Shown here: one piece after another, positions 18,736 to 29,116 of the stretch
Layout: every line of letters begins with the position of its first letter
Position numbering within the stretch: position 1 is the first letter of the stretch
Assembly: GCF_029761915.1 (NCBI RefSeq)
Contig: NZ_CP121695.1
Location: 372,001-436,000, forward strand
Direction of reading: 5' to 3'
Source of the DNA: Bradyrhizobium sp. CB1650
GTDB taxonomy: Bacteria > Pseudomonadota > Alphaproteobacteria > Rhizobiales > Xanthobacteraceae
DNA length: 64,000 nucleotides
The notes under the pieces: generated by a model
Database searches by the model: none
Seen by the model: the letters and a program-made list of their open reading frames with translations, nothing else
Told to the model about the DNA's origin: nothing
Made by a program: the position numbers and the translations under genes

Positions 18736-19677
18736 ATGAACTGGCTTACCAATGTGGTCCGGCCGAAGATCCGCAACATGCTGCGGCGGGAGACGCCGGA
18801 GAACCTGTGGATCAAGTGTCCGGATTCCGGGCAGCTCGTGTTCTACAAGGACGTCGAGGCCAACCAGTTCGTCATCCCCGGCTCGAACTACCACATGCGC
18901 ATGGGCGCGGTGGCGCGTCTGAAGTCGATCTTCGACAACGAGACCTGGTTCGACGTCGCGCTGCCCGATGTCACGCCCGATCCGCTCAAGTTCCGCGACG
19001 AAAAGAAATACGTCGATCGCATCAAGGATGCCCGCGCGCGCACCAATTTGAACGACGCGATCAAGGTCGGCTACGGCAAGCTTGAAGGCGCTGCCGTCGT
19101 CGTCGCCGTACAGGATTTCGATTTCATGGGCGGCTCGCTCGGCATGGCCGCAGGCGAAGCCATCGTGCGCGGGCTCGAGCTCGCGGTCGAGAAGAAGTCG
19201 CCGTTCATCGTGTTCGCGGCGAGCGGCGGCGCGCGCATGCAGGAAGGCATCCTGTCGCTGATGCAGATGCCGCGGACGACGGTGGCGGTGCAGATGCTGC
19301 GCGAGGCGAAGCAGCCCTACATCGTCGTGCTGACCAACCCGACCACCGGCGGCGTCACGGCGTCCTATGCGATGCTCGGCGACGTGCAGATCGCCGAGCC
19401 CGGCGCGCTGATCGGCTTCGCCGGCGCGCGCGTGATCGAGCAGACCATTCGCGAGAAACTCCCCGAGGGTTTTCAGCGCGCCGAATACCTGAAGGAACAC
19501 GGCATGGTCGACATGGTCGTGCATCGCCATGACCTCCGTCCGACCCTGGCGCGGCTCTGCCGTCTATTGACCAAGTCGCCGGCGCTGGAGGGCGCATCGA
19601 AGCCGACGCAGCCGGTGGTCAGCCCGGCCCAGATCGTATCGGCTCCCGAGGTGGCGCCGGCCGCGCCGCACGCGTGA
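18736..19677 (+). CDS. accD: Acetyl-CoA carboxylase carboxyltransferase subunit beta
   Basis: Beta half of the carboxyltransferase that makes malonyl-CoA. The 313-residue protein has the crotonase-like core with [12 protein letters not shown] and [13 protein letters not shown] motifs. The N-terminal zinc ribbon is degenerate: the region reads [13 protein letters not shown]...VIPGSNYHM, so only the first of the four usual cysteines remains. That loss appears typical for rhizobial AccD. It is followed by folC with a four-base overlap, the common accD-folC pairing. Confidence 0.95.
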   Translation: MNWLTNVVRPKIRNMLRRETPENLWIKCPDSGQLVFYKDVEANQFVIPGSNYHMRMGAVARLKSIFDNETWFDVALPDVTPDPLKFRDEKKYVDRIKDARARTNLNDAIKVGYGKLEGAAVVVAVQDFDFMGGSLGMAAGEAIVRGLELAVEKKSPFIVFAASGGARMQEGILSLMQMPRTTVAVQMLREAKQPYIVVLTNPTTGGVTASYAMLGDVQIAEPGALIGFAGARVIEQTIREKLPEGFQRAEYLKEHGMVDMVVHRHDLRPTLARLCRLLTKSPALEGASKPTQPVVSPAQIVSAPEVAPAAPHA

Positions 19678-21017
19678 ACGCCTCTGCACACAGTGCAAAG
19701 CCGTCGCTCGCTGACCTGATCGGGCGGCTGTCGGCCCTGCATCAGAAACGCATCGATCTCGGGCTCGAGCGGATGCACCGTCTGCTCGAGCGGCTCGGCC
19801 ATCCCGAGCGCAAATTGCCACCGGTGATCCATATTGCCGGCACCAATGGCAAGGGCTCGACGCTCGCTTATCTGCGGGCGACGCTGGAGGCGGCTGGCCT
19901 GCGCGTTCACGCCTATACCTCGCCCTATCTCGTGCGCATCAACGAATGCTTCCGGCTCGGCCGCGTCGGCGGTGGCGTGCTCGTCGGTGACGACGAATTG
20001 CGTGATGCGCTTCAAGAGGTCGAGCGCGTCAACGAAGGCGAGCCCGCGACCGTGTTCGAGCTCAAGACCGCGGCGGCCTTCCATTTGTTCGCGCAGAACC
20101 CCGCCGACGTCGTGCTGCTCGAAGTGGGCCTCGGCGGCCGGCTCGACTCGACCAATGTCGTCGATGCGCCGCTTGCCTGCGTGATCAGCCCGATCAGCAT
20201 GGATCACATGGATTTCCTCGGCGACACCTTGGCGTCGATCGCCGGCGAGAAAGCCGCGATCATCAAGCGCGGTGTGCCCGTGGTCTGCGCCGAGCAGGCT
20301 CCGGAGGCGCTGGCCGTGATCGAGGCGCAGGCCAGACGCATGCGCGCACCGCTGTTTGCCGCCGGCGAGAGCTGGCATGTCAATGTCGAGCACGGGCGGC
20401 TGGTCTATTCCGACGATCGCGGCCTGATGGACCTGACGGCGCCGCGCCTGTTCGGCCGTCACCAGTTCGACAATGCCGGCCTCGCGATCGCAACGCTGCG
20501 TGCCATCGGCGCGTTCAAGATCAATCATGCGGCGTTCGAAGCCGGTATCGTCGGTGCCGAATGGCCGGCGCGGATGCAGCGCATCACCTCGGGCGAGCTG
20601 CTCGGCTGGGGCCCGCAGGGCTGCGAAATCTGGCTCGATGGCGGACACAATGTCGAGGGCGGCCGCGTCGCGGCGGCCGCGCTCGGCGACCTCGAGGAGC
20701 GGGTGTCGCGGCCGTTGGTCGTCATCGCCGGCATGATGGCGAACAAGGACGCGCAGGGCTTTCTGGCCAATTTCGCCGGACTCACCCGCCACATCATCGC
20801 GGTGCCGATCCCGGACACCGAGAACGCGATGCCGGTCGACCGCCTCGCGGATGCCGCGCGCAGCTTCGGCATGCGCGTCGAGATCGCCCCCGGCATCGAG
20901 GCCGCGCTGCACGCGCTGTCGCGGCTCGCCTACGAAGTGCCGCCACGCATCCTGATCACCGGCTCGCTCTATCTCGCCGGTCACGTGCTCGGGATCAACG
21001 GCACGCCTCCTGCATGA
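19674..21017 (+). CDS. folC: Bifunctional folylpolyglutamate/dihydrofolate synthase
   Basis: Adds glutamate to dihydropteroate and to folates. The 447-residue Mur-ligase-type protein starts at a GTG inside the accD stop. Key motifs are the P-loop [15 protein letters not shown], the [17 protein letters not shown] block with its omega loop, [14 protein letters not shown], and [11 protein letters not shown] near the C-terminal domain. It ends the trp/acc/fol rightward run. Confidence 0.95.
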   Translation: MNASAHSAKPSLADLIGRLSALHQKRIDLGLERMHRLLERLGHPERKLPPVIHIAGTNGKGSTLAYLRATLEAAGLRVHAYTSPYLVRINECFRLGRVGGGVLVGDDELRDALQEVERVNEGEPATVFELKTAAAFHLFAQNPADVVLLEVGLGGRLDSTNVVDAPLACVISPISMDHMDFLGDTLASIAGEKAAIIKRGVPVVCAEQAPEALAVIEAQARRMRAPLFAAGESWHVNVEHGRLVYSDDRGLMDLTAPRLFGRHQFDNAGLAIATLRAIGAFKINHAAFEAGIVGAEWPARMQRITSGELLGWGPQGCEIWLDGGHNVEGGRVAAAALGDLEERVSRPLVVIAGMMANKDAQGFLANFAGLTRHIIAVPIPDTENAMPVDRLADAARSFGMRVEIAPGIEAALHALSRLAYEVPPRILITGSLYLAGHVLGINGTPPA

Positions 21018-21086
21018 GGTGGCTCATGTCCCGGACGCGGCGCGGCATGAAATGACGCGACGCTGAGCCTGGGCACGAGAGTGAGA

Positions 21087-21833
21087 ATGACGATGCGTTT
21101 TGCCGCGATTGCCGATGTTCACGGAAACTATCTCGCGCTGGAGGCGGTGCTTGCCGACATCCGCGCCCACGGCATCGCTGATATCGTCAATCTCGGCGAC
21201 ATGCTGAGCGGGCCGCTCGATGCGCGGCGGACCATCGACATCTTGATGAATCTCGACGCCGTGCACGTGCTCGGCAATCACGACCGCTATCTCCTCGACC
21301 GGCCGCCGGAGAAGATGGGCTCTTGGGACCGTCCCGCGCATGCGCAGCTCAAGGCCGGACATCTCGAATGGCTGCGCGCGCGGCCGACGACGCAGGTCTT
21401 TCGCGACCAGGTCTTCCTGTGCCATGCGACGCCCGACAATGACGAGGTCTACTGGCTCGACACCGTGCACCCTGACGGCACCGTCGCAATGTCGCCCCTG
21501 GACCGCATCCAACAGTTCGCTGATGGCGCCGCGCAATCCCTGATCCTCTGCGCCCACACGCATCTCGCCCGCGCGGTGCGGCTTCGCGACGGCCGGCTGA
21601 TCGTCAATCCCGGCAGCGTCGGCAGTCCCGGCTATCGCGACAAGCATCCGTTTCCGCATGTCGTCGAGGCCGGCTCGCCGCACGCGCGCTATGCGATCCT
21701 CGAGCTGGTGAGCGGTGCCTGGCAGGTGGCGTTTCGCCATGTGGCTTACGATCATGGCGCGATGGCCGCGCTCGCCCGCCGCAACGGTCAGCAGGAATTG
21801 GCCAACGCACTCGCGACGGGATGGATCAGGTAG
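21087..21833 (+). CDS. Metallophosphoesterase, YfcE/calcineurin-like
   Basis: A 248-residue two-metal phosphoesterase. Metal ligands read in order: IADVHGNYLALEAV, NLGDMLSGP, VLGNHDRYLL, LCHATPDNDE and CAHTHLARAV, then NPGSVGSPGY. This resembles YfcE and PrpE-like enzymes that split phosphodiesters or phosphomonoesters; the substrate is not predictable. I used the ATG at 21087; 21093 is equally possible. It follows folC by 69 bases and may be co-transcribed. Confidence 0.85.
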   Translation: MTMRFAAIADVHGNYLALEAVLADIRAHGIADIVNLGDMLSGPLDARRTIDILMNLDAVHVLGNHDRYLLDRPPEKMGSWDRPAHAQLKAGHLEWLRARPTTQVFRDQVFLCHATPDNDEVYWLDTVHPDGTVAMSPLDRIQQFADGAAQSLILCAHTHLARAVRLRDGRLIVNPGSVGSPGYRDKHPFPHVVEAGSPHARYAILELVSGAWQVAFRHVAYDHGAMAALARRNGQQELANALATGWIR

Positions 21834-21883
21834 CCGTCACCCCGGTAGATACGGATCACGCTTCGCATCCGAGCGACGGGCAA

Positions 21884-21917
21884 AACAAAACGGCCGGCAT
21901 GTCGCCGGCCGTTGTCG
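21884..21917 (-). terminator. Rho-independent terminator of trxA
   Basis: On the minus strand ACGGCCGGC-GACAT-GCCGGCCGT is followed by TTTTGTTTTG. It sits 24 bases after the trxA stop and closes the leftward divL-to-trxA run. Confidence 0.88.
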
Positions 21918-21940
21918 AAAATGATCGTTTCGCCACGCGA

Positions 21941-22261
21941 TCAGACCGCGGAGGTGATCCACTGTTGCAGCTTCGCCTTCGGCGCCGCGCCGACCTGGCG
22001 GGAGGCCATCTCGCCGCCCTTGAAGATCATCAGGGTCGGGATCGACATCACGCCGTACTTCGACGCGGTCTTCGGGCTCTCGTCGACGTTGAGCTTGACG
22101 ATCTTGACCTTGTCGCCCATCGCGCCGGCGATCTCATCGAGCGCGGGTGCGATCATGCGGCAGGGGCCGCACCATTCGGCCCAGAAATCGACGACCACAG
22201 GGCCGTTCGCCTTGAGCACCTCGGCTTCAAAATCGGCGTCGGAAACCTTGCTAACGGCCAT
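21941..22261 (-). CDS. trxA: Thioredoxin
   Basis: A 106-residue cytoplasmic disulfide reductase with the [13 protein letters not shown] active site, the cis-proline loop SIPTLMIF, and the usual length. It is the last gene of the addB-addA-trxA run, 69 bases after addA, with its own terminator; this order is conserved in rhizobia. Confidence 0.97.
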   Translation of the reverse strand: MAVSKVSDADFEAEVLKANGPVVVDFWAEWCGPCRMIAPALDEIAGAMGDKVKIVKLNVDESPKTASKYGVMSIPTLMIFKGGEMASRQVGAAPKAKLQQWITSAV

Positions 22262-22330
22262 TGGAGTACCTCACTCGGTTGAAAGAGAATCGGCGCGACG
22301 TGGAATCGCGCCCGGCATCATGGCGTCAAC

Positions 22331-25300
22331 CTATGAACGGCCCCTTGCCGGGTCAAGGACGCTCACGCCGACATGAAGGGATGCCAGCGCCGCGTCCAGC
22401 GCGGAGGCTGAAATCTCCATGTATTCAAGGGTCTCGGTCCAGAGCAGGACGGCCCGGATCGGCCTCTGGGGATAAAGCCGGGCGAGCACCGCCCGATACA
22501 GCGCGAGCTGGCGGACATAGGCCGCGGGCGCCTCGGCGGCGCTCCTGGGCGCGGTCTGGTTGGTCTTGAAATCGACGATCAGGACCTCGTTCGGGGTGAC
22601 GACAAGCCGGTCGATCTGCCCGGACACCAGCGCCGGCGGCCGGTCGGGCCGCTCCAGCCGGCCGACGATGGCCACCTCGGCTCGGCTGCCGGCGGCAAAG
22701 ACCAGCGCGAAGCGCGGGTCGGCGATCAAGGCGAGCACCTTGTCGGCCAGTGTGGCGCGGTCAGCCTCCGTCCAATCCGCCGCGTTCCGTGCCATGAAGC
22801 CGAGCGCGGCCTCGCGCCGGCGTTCGGCGGCAATGTCGGGGAGGGACTGCAACAGACGGTGCACCAGCGTGCCGCGCTGCAGCGCCAGCGCACGGGACTG
22901 GACCGATTCGCCGGTCCGAACCGCGCGGCCTTCGTCGGCAGCCTGCCCGGACGGGCGCACCGGATCGTCGTCGAGGATTTCGCGCGGCGCCGGTGTCCGT
23001 AGCCACGCCGGCAACTCGATCGCCTGGTCCACCGAAGTCGCGGGCGTGCCCAGCGCCTCGACATCCGCAGGCCGGGCGAAGCGGGTCACCTTGCCCAGCG
23101 GCGTCTCGACCGTTTGCTTTTCCAGACCGGAGCCGGTGAGCCCCGTGTCGATCAGGTCGTACCAGCTCAGCTTGCGGACCGTTTTCATGTTACCGGGCAT
23201 GCAGCCGCCGACGATCAGCCGGTCGGCGGCCCGCGTCATCGCGACATAGAGCAGGCGGCGGTATTCGTCCTCCGTCTCGGTCAGCATCGCGGTGCGCGCC
23301 GCGACGACCGGCTTCGGATCGTCTGCTTTCTTTCCGGCCCAAACCACCACCTCGCCGCCATTGCCACGCGGCACATGGATCAGCCGCCGCCGCTGCGTGT
23401 CCGCGGGCGAGGACGTGGTGTCGACCATGAACACCACGGAGGCCTCCAGGCCTTTGGCGCCGTGCACGGTCATCACCCGCACCTCGTCGCGCGAGATCTC
23501 CATGTCGCGCTTCACCTCGGTATCGGCCGAGCGCAGCCAGGCCATGAAGCCCTGCAGCGAGGCCGGTGCCTTGCGCTCATGGTTCAGCGCGAGCTCCAGA
23601 AACTCGTCGAGCGCGTCGTTGGCCTCGTGGCCGAGCCGCCGCAGGATGCGCGCGCGGCCGCCGTCGCCCCCGAGCAGCCAGGCGTAGAACGCGAACGGCG
23701 TCTCGTCGCGCGCACGCACCTCGCAGGCTTGAAGGCGCCGCAGCGCCGCGTTGAACTTCTCATTTGTCGCCGCGTGCTCCGCGAGAGCGCGGCGCAACGA
23801 TCCCTTGCGGTCCCAGGCGAGTGTGAAGAGGTCATCCTCGTCGAGCCCGAACAGCGGACTCTTGAGCGCCACCGCGAGCGCGAGATCGTCCTGTGGCAGC
23901 AGCAGCGCATCGGCGAGGTTCATCAGGTCGATGATCGCGATGTGCTCGGTGAGCTTGAGCCGGTCGGCGCCGGCGACAGGGATGTTGGCATGCTTCAGCG
24001 CCTGGATCACGGCGTCGAAGGCGTTGCCGCGCCGGCGCACCAGGATCAGCATGTCGCCATAGCGCAGCGGCCGGCGTTCACCTTCGTGCCCGGTCAGCGT
24101 GCCGCTCTCGACCAGTCGCTTGATCTCGACCTGGATGCGGCGGGCGAGCTTCACCTCGGGACTCGTGACGGAGACGCCGTCGAACGGCGCGCGCCAGCCC
24201 TCGATGTCCTGCCTGTCGTCGGCTTCGGCAAGATCCCACAGCTCGATCACGCTCGGACCTGCATCGGTGAGGGCATTGTGCAGGGGGTGGCCGATCTCGA
24301 CCGCATGGATGCTCTTGTAGATCTCCGGCTCACGGAAGACGCGGTCGACCGAGTGCAGGATCGTTGCACCCGAGCGGAACGAATAGGTGAAGGCGACCGG
24401 ATCGAATTTCAGCCCGGCCGCGGTGAACTTGCGATGCAGCTCGCGCCGGCGCGCGTCGAATTCGTGGGGCGCGGCGCCCTGGAACGAGAAAATCGACTGC
24501 TTCTCGTCGCCGACGGCGAAGATGGTGCGATTGAGCCCCTCGCGCGCGCCTTCGCCGGCCGTGAATTCCGAAATGATGTGCGCGACGATGTCCCATTGCC
24601 GCGGGCTCGTGTCCTGGGCCTCGTCGATCAGGACATGGTCGACGCCGCGGTCGAGCTTGTAGTGCACCCAGCCCGAGGTGACGCGGTTCAGCATCGCCAG
24701 CGTCTTGTCGATGAGGTCGTCATAGTCGAGCAGCCCGCGCTCCTGCTTCTCGCGCCGGTAGTTCGCTGCTGCAGCGGTCGCGATGTACAAGAGAGCCTCG
24801 GTGCGATCGCGGACGGCTATCGCGCGGCGTTTCTCGATCAGCTCGCCGAGGCGTTGCGCCTCGGCCTCGAACAGGCGCGCGACGGACGGATTGTGGTCAC
24901 CGAACTTCTTCGTCAGCACCGCCTTGCGGGGCAGCTTGTCGTCGGTGAGGAAGACGCCGAGATAGGCGTCGACCTGCGCGCTGCCGGAGAAGATCTTTGC
25001 CTCCCGGAGGCGATCGGCCTGGGTTTTGTCGGTAGAGCTGCCGTCCTCCAGCGCGAAGGCGATGTCGTCCCAGCGCGATCGCGGCAGGAACGGACCATCG
25101 AGAATCTCCTGCTCGTTCTCCTCCATGCGGTCGCCGGCATCGACGCCCAGCGCGGCCGCCATCTGCGCCGCCGCGGCTTCGGCGCTGCCGGCCTCGTCAG
25201 TCCAGGCCATGAAATGGTCGCGGCTGAGACAGGCTTCGCGCACGACCTCCTTGAAGGTGACGTCGGCGGCGTTCGCCATCGCGGTCAGCAGCGCGCGGCC

Positions 25301-25840
25301 GGTAACGCTCTCCGGATCGCGCGCGGCCTCCAGCAGCACCTTCAGATTCGCCCGCTCCATCATGTCGGTCTGGTCGCGTTCATCGATCACGGCGAAGCGC
25401 GCTGGCACATTGGCCTCGAACGGGAACTGCTGAAGCAGCCGCGTGCACAGCGCGTGGATGGTCTGCACCTTCAGCCCGCCCGGCGTCTCCAGCGCGCAGG
25501 CGAACAGCTTTCGCGCCTCGCGGCGCAACTTTGCCGTGGGATGCGGAATGCCGGCCGAGCGGATCGCCACGTCCAGCGCGGCATCGTCCAGCGTCACCCA
25601 ATGGCCGAGTGTGGTGAACACGCGCTCGGCCATGTTGGCGGCAGCCGCCTTGGTGAAGGTGATGCAGAGAATCTTTTCCGGCGGCACGCCCGACAGCAAC
25701 AGACGGATCACGCGCTGCACCAGCACATGCGTCTTGCCCGAGCCGGCATTGGCCGACACGAAGGCCGAGGCGGTCGGGTCCGACGCGCGCGCCTGCGTCG
25801 CGCGCACCGCATCGGGAATGGGACGCGGCGCCTTCACCAT
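22331..25840 (-). CDS. addA: Double-strand break repair helicase-nuclease AddA
   Basis: Motor and nuclease subunit of AddAB, the alphaproteobacterial counterpart of RecBCD, which resects broken ends to load RecA. The 1169-residue product has UvrD-type motifs: Walker A VSANAGSGKTHVLVQRV near the N-terminus, LLDYDDLIDKTL, DEAQDTSPRQW, VGDEKQSIFSFQGA, VMTVHGAKGLEASVVF. The C-terminal RecB-type nuclease carries LIVDFKTNQ with its catalytic Asp/Lys. I chose the ATG at 25840, which overlaps the addB stop by seven bases; frame continues to 25873. Confidence 0.96.
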   Translation of the reverse strand: MVKAPRPIPDAVRATQARASDPTASAFVSANAGSGKTHVLVQRVIRLLLSGVPPEKILCITFTKAAAANMAERVFTTLGHWVTLDDAALDVAIRSAGIPHPTAKLRREARKLFACALETPGGLKVQTIHALCTRLLQQFPFEANVPARFAVIDERDQTDMMERANLKVLLEAARDPESVTGRALLTAMANAADVTFKEVVREACLSRDHFMAWTDEAGSAEAAAAQMAAALGVDAGDRMEENEQEILDGPFLPRSRWDDIAFALEDGSSTDKTQADRLREAKIFSGSAQVDAYLGVFLTDDKLPRKAVLTKKFGDHNPSVARLFEAEAQRLGELIEKRRAIAVRDRTEALLYIATAAAANYRREKQERGLLDYDDLIDKTLAMLNRVTSGWVHYKLDRGVDHVLIDEAQDTSPRQWDIVAHIISEFTAGEGAREGLNRTIFAVGDEKQSIFSFQGAAPHEFDARRRELHRKFTAAGLKFDPVAFTYSFRSGATILHSVDRVFREPEIYKSIHAVEIGHPLHNALTDAGPSVIELWDLAEADDRQDIEGWRAPFDGVSVTSPEVKLARRIQVEIKRLVESGTLTGHEGERRPLRYGDMLILVRRRGNAFDAVIQALKHANIPVAGADRLKLTEHIAIIDLMNLADALLLPQDDLALAVALKSPLFGLDEDDLFTLAWDRKGSLRRALAEHAATNEKFNAALRRLQACEVRARDETPFAFYAWLLGGDGGRARILRRLGHEANDALDEFLELALNHERKAPASLQGFMAWLRSADTEVKRDMEISRDEVRVMTVHGAKGLEASVVFMVDTTSSPADTQRRRLIHVPRGNGGEVVVWAGKKADDPKPVVAARTAMLTETEDEYRRLLYVAMTRAADRLIVGGCMPGNMKTVRKLSWYDLIDTGLTGSGLEKQTVETPLGKVTRFARPADVEALGTPATSVDQAIELPAWLRTPAPREILDDDPVRPSGQAADEGRAVRTGESVQSRALALQRGTLVHRLLQSLPDIAAERRREAALGFMARNAADWTEADRATLADKVLALIADPRFALVFAAGSRAEVAIVGRLERPDRPPALVSGQIDRLVVTPNEVLIVDFKTNQTAPRSAAEAPAAYVRQLALYRAVLARLYPQRPIRAVLLWTETLEYMEISASALDAALASLHVGVSVLDPARGRS

Positions 25841-28800
25841 TCTTCGATCCCCAGGCCGCCGGCCGCCGACCATTCCTTGATCCGGGCGAGGTCGTCATAG
25901 GCGCCGTAGCGGTTGGTCCACATCGGCAGGTTCAGCGAGGTATAGGGCTGATTCTCGTCCTCGAAGGCGCGGATCAGCGCCTCCAGCTTGGCCCTGGCCT
26001 CGGTGGCCGCGGTGTCCGGCGGCTGCGGCGTGTCGTTTTGCTTGATCTTGAGCTGGAGGATGCGCTCCTCGCCCGGGGGATTGTTGCCGCTGAGGCGGAC
26101 ATAGACGAGCTGGCTCACCGATACGCCGGCGTCGATGTCGGGGAATCCGCCCTCGCGCAGGATCGCCGCTTCCAGCGTGAGCTGCGGCGACAGGCCCATG
26201 CGGACCTGCTTGCCGGTCGGCGGCTGGCCGGTCTTGTAGTCGAGGATGGCATAGGACCCGCCCTGGCGCCGTTCGATGCGGTCGGCGCGGGCGGAGAGGC
26301 GGAAGCTGCGCGCATTGTCGAGCGGGATCGAGATCTCGCCGTGGATCTCCGCGGTGATCGCCTCGATCGCGTCGCGGCGCGCCGTCTCCCAATCGCCGAA
26401 CCAGCGCGCGATGCGCTGGAAGCGCGGCCACCACAGTGCCCGCGCCTCGGGCCGCTCCATCAGCGGCGCGAAATACTTCTCGCCGATCGCGCGCAGCACG
26501 CGGGCGGGATCGTCGGGCAGATGCGCCGCATAGGTCTCGGTGAACTCGCCGAGCGCGTCATGAATCGCCGAGCCGCGATCGGCCGCCGAGAGCGGCATGT
26601 CGACGGGATCGAGTGCGTCGAGCCGCAGGATGTGCCGGGCATAGATGGTGTAGGGATCGCGCAGCCAGTCCTCGATCGCGGTGACCGACAGTTTGAGCGG
26701 CCGCGCGGCGCGCGGCGGTCGCGGCTCCGGCTGCTTGATCGGTCTGACTGCGTCGGGCTGGTCCAGCGCGCCCGCGAACTGCACGTATTTCTCGCCGGCC
26801 CGTTTCGCGACTTTCCAGTGCGCATCGCCCGCGACTGCTTCCAATCGGTGCAGGAAGCGTGAGGCCACCGCCGGTGCGCCGCCGGCCTTGGCGGAATGGG
26901 TCAGGATGACTTCGTCCGCGCCGAGGAGCTGGGCAAAGTCATGGGCGGAGAGGCCGATGCGCCGCTCCGGAAGATCGAGGCCAAGCTCATGCCGCATCGG
27001 CCGGCTGAGCCAGGGATCGATGCGCGGCGCCGGCGGCCAGACGCCCTCGATCAGTCCGCCGATGATGACGCGATCAGCCTGCATCAAGCGCGATTCCAAC
27101 GGTCCGTAGATCTGAAGCCGCGCGCCCGGCTTGTCCGGACGGCGCACCGCGCGATCGCCGAACGCCGTCTGGAACACGTCCGGATAGTCCGGCAGCGGAA
27201 CCATCAATCCGCTTGTCGTCCCGCCGCGCAGGAGATCGTCGAAGGCGGCGGCGAGCGCGAGACCATCGCGCTCCTCGAAGGCGAGCGGAATGCCCTGCTC
27301 GTCGCGCGACAGCTCGATCAGGATCTCGCGATGCCGGTGCGCCAGCTCGGCGAAGTCGTACGGCTTCGCTGGTGCCAGACTCTCGATCGGCGCCAACGCG
27401 GTTTGCAGGGCCGCGATGAACGCCTGGATGCGATCGAGATCCTCCGCTCTGAGACGCGCGCGCGGTTCTGCGCGGTGCAACGCGGAGACTTCGCTGCGCC
27501 ACAGCTTTGCGAGCTCCTCGCGAAAGCGGTTGAATTCGCGGAGCAGGCCCGCCGTTCCTGCTGGCGGCCGCGTCCCGCGCAAGACGGCAAGCTCCAGGCC
27601 CTCGATGGCCGCCTTCCACGCGCCCGGTGCCCGGCCAAGGCGGCACAGCGGATGCTTGAGCAGCGCCAGCAGCGTCGGCGGCTCCAATCCTTTCGTGGTC
27701 GCCTCGGCCGCAAGGCGCGCAAATATGCCGGCAGAGGTTTCCATCAGCACATCGCCGCCGGAATCATCAAAGGCGAGGTCCCATCGCGTGAGTGCGGCCA
27801 TCACCCGCCGTGCCAGCGCGCGGTCCGGCGTCACCAGCGCCGCCGACTTGTCGAGGTGCCGCGCCTCGCGCATCGCAATGGCGATCGCGAGTGCCTCCAT
27901 CTCGGGGTTCGGCGCCTCGACCACAGCGAGGTTTTCCATACCGCCGCCGATCTTGGCGGCGACATCGGGCTGCTTCAACCGGTCGTGCCAGATCTCGGTC
28001 TTGGCGGATGGCCGCATCGATTCGGAGGCCAGGAGATCGCGACCGCCGTCCGCCGGCGGCTGCAGAATGTCGACATCGCTGCGTTTGATGCCGAACCGCT
28101 GCAGCAAGGCATGCATGGCATATTGCGGATGGTTCGACGCCGGATGCTCGGCGAATTTGCCGAGCGCATCGCGTACGCCACCGATGGTCCGCCAGGCGTC
28201 CTCGTCGAGATCGGTGTCGAGTCCGGGCAATACCACCGCGCCATGCGGCAGCGAAGCGACGGCATGCAGGAATTTTGCGGTGGCCGGCATCGAGCCGGTC
28301 GAGCCGGCGGCGATCACGGGCCCGCGCGGATGCGCGGTCAGGCGCTTCGCTTCCGCCGCGATCAGAAGATCGCGCCGCGCCGCGGGTTCGATCCTGTTGA
28401 TCTCGGCGAGATGACCTGGCCAGGCGATGCGCGCGATGCGCAGGAATTCCAGCGAGTGCTGCCAATACTGGTCGAGTTGGTCCGGCACGAGTCCATCGAG
28501 CGCGCTCCAGTCGACACCGCGCGTCACCATGTCATCGATGAGGCGAGCGAGATCGCCCGCGAGCGCAAGCGTCGAAGCGGGACCTCCGACCACCAGCGGC
28601 GCCAGCACCGGGCCCTTGGCCCAGGCCGCGACCAGCCGCGCCAGAGTCAGCCGCCGTTCGAGTTCGCCCAGCCGCGGCGGAATGTCGAGCGGCGCGGCCG
28701 AAAACTGCTCGGCCTCGTCGGCAAACGCGAGCTCATCCTCGTCGATATCGCCGAGTGCGACGATGCGCGGCAGCACCGCCGCGTCCGCCGTCATCTCGTC

Positions 28801-28977
28801 GAGGAATATCTCGCGGACGACGCGCATCGCGCGCCGGGTCGGCAGGTACAGCGTGGCGTCCGCAAGCCGCGCCGGCTCTTTCCGGGCCTCGAATCCGTCG
28901 ACCAGCCGGCCGTCGAGCAACGCTGACACGACCGTGCGCAGGAACGGAACCGAGATGGGAACGCTGAAGACGCGCAT
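25834..28977 (-). CDS. addB: Double-strand break repair nuclease AddB
   Basis: Partner of AddA. The 1047-residue protein is helicase-like in fold but I see no intact Walker A motif, as expected for alphaproteobacterial AddB, whose role is structural plus nuclease. The C-terminal nuclease domain has AILDYKTGQPP, the Asp/Lys pair of RecB-type nucleases. It overlaps addA and follows a nucleotidyltransferase gene, both leftward. Confidence 0.94.
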   Translation of the reverse strand: MRVFSVPISVPFLRTVVSALLDGRLVDGFEARKEPARLADATLYLPTRRAMRVVREIFLDEMTADAAVLPRIVALGDIDEDELAFADEAEQFSAAPLDIPPRLGELERRLTLARLVAAWAKGPVLAPLVVGGPASTLALAGDLARLIDDMVTRGVDWSALDGLVPDQLDQYWQHSLEFLRIARIAWPGHLAEINRIEPAARRDLLIAAEAKRLTAHPRGPVIAAGSTGSMPATAKFLHAVASLPHGAVVLPGLDTDLDEDAWRTIGGVRDALGKFAEHPASNHPQYAMHALLQRFGIKRSDVDILQPPADGGRDLLASESMRPSAKTEIWHDRLKQPDVAAKIGGGMENLAVVEAPNPEMEALAIAIAMREARHLDKSAALVTPDRALARRVMAALTRWDLAFDDSGGDVLMETSAGIFARLAAEATTKGLEPPTLLALLKHPLCRLGRAPGAWKAAIEGLELAVLRGTRPPAGTAGLLREFNRFREELAKLWRSEVSALHRAEPRARLRAEDLDRIQAFIAALQTALAPIESLAPAKPYDFAELAHRHREILIELSRDEQGIPLAFEERDGLALAAAFDDLLRGGTTSGLMVPLPDYPDVFQTAFGDRAVRRPDKPGARLQIYGPLESRLMQADRVIIGGLIEGVWPPAPRIDPWLSRPMRHELGLDLPERRIGLSAHDFAQLLGADEVILTHSAKAGGAPAVASRFLHRLEAVAGDAHWKVAKRAGEKYVQFAGALDQPDAVRPIKQPEPRPPRAARPLKLSVTAIEDWLRDPYTIYARHILRLDALDPVDMPLSAADRGSAIHDALGEFTETYAAHLPDDPARVLRAIGEKYFAPLMERPEARALWWPRFQRIARWFGDWETARRDAIEAITAEIHGEISIPLDNARSFRLSARADRIERRQGGSYAILDYKTGQPPTGKQVRMGLSPQLTLEAAILREGGFPDIDAGVSVSQLVYVRLSGNNPPGEERILQLKIKQNDTPQPPDTAATEARAKLEALIRAFEDENQPYTSLNLPMWTNRYGAYDDLARIKEWSAAGGLGIEEW

Positions 28978-29066
28978 GAGCTGCCTGATTCGGAATCAGG
29001 CGCCAATATAGGGAGGCAGGCTCAAATGGTCATGCGGGAGGGCAGGGTCTTCCCCGCTGTCCCGTT

Positions 29067-29106
29067 GTCATTCCGGGTTCGCGCTTGCGCGCACCTCGGA
29101 ATGACG
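29067..29106. repeat. Short intergenic palindrome GTCATTCCGGG
   Basis: GTCATTCCGGGTTCGCGC and GCGCGCACCTCGGAATGAC form an inverted repeat between addB and the murU-like gene, ending 11 bases after the latter's stop. It is of the same general kind as the other intergenic palindromes. Confidence 0.6.
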
Positions 29107-29116
29107 TTGACGCGGC

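Noticed and set aside
23114..25900. Long rightward open frame (over 900 codons) opposite addA
   Set aside because: GC-rich codon bias leaves open antisense frames; its translation is Arg/Leu/Asp-rich with no recognisable domain, while the opposite strand encodes a full AddA.
26896..28926. Long rightward open frame opposite addB
   Set aside because: Same reason: an antisense frame in high-GC DNA over a full-length AddB.
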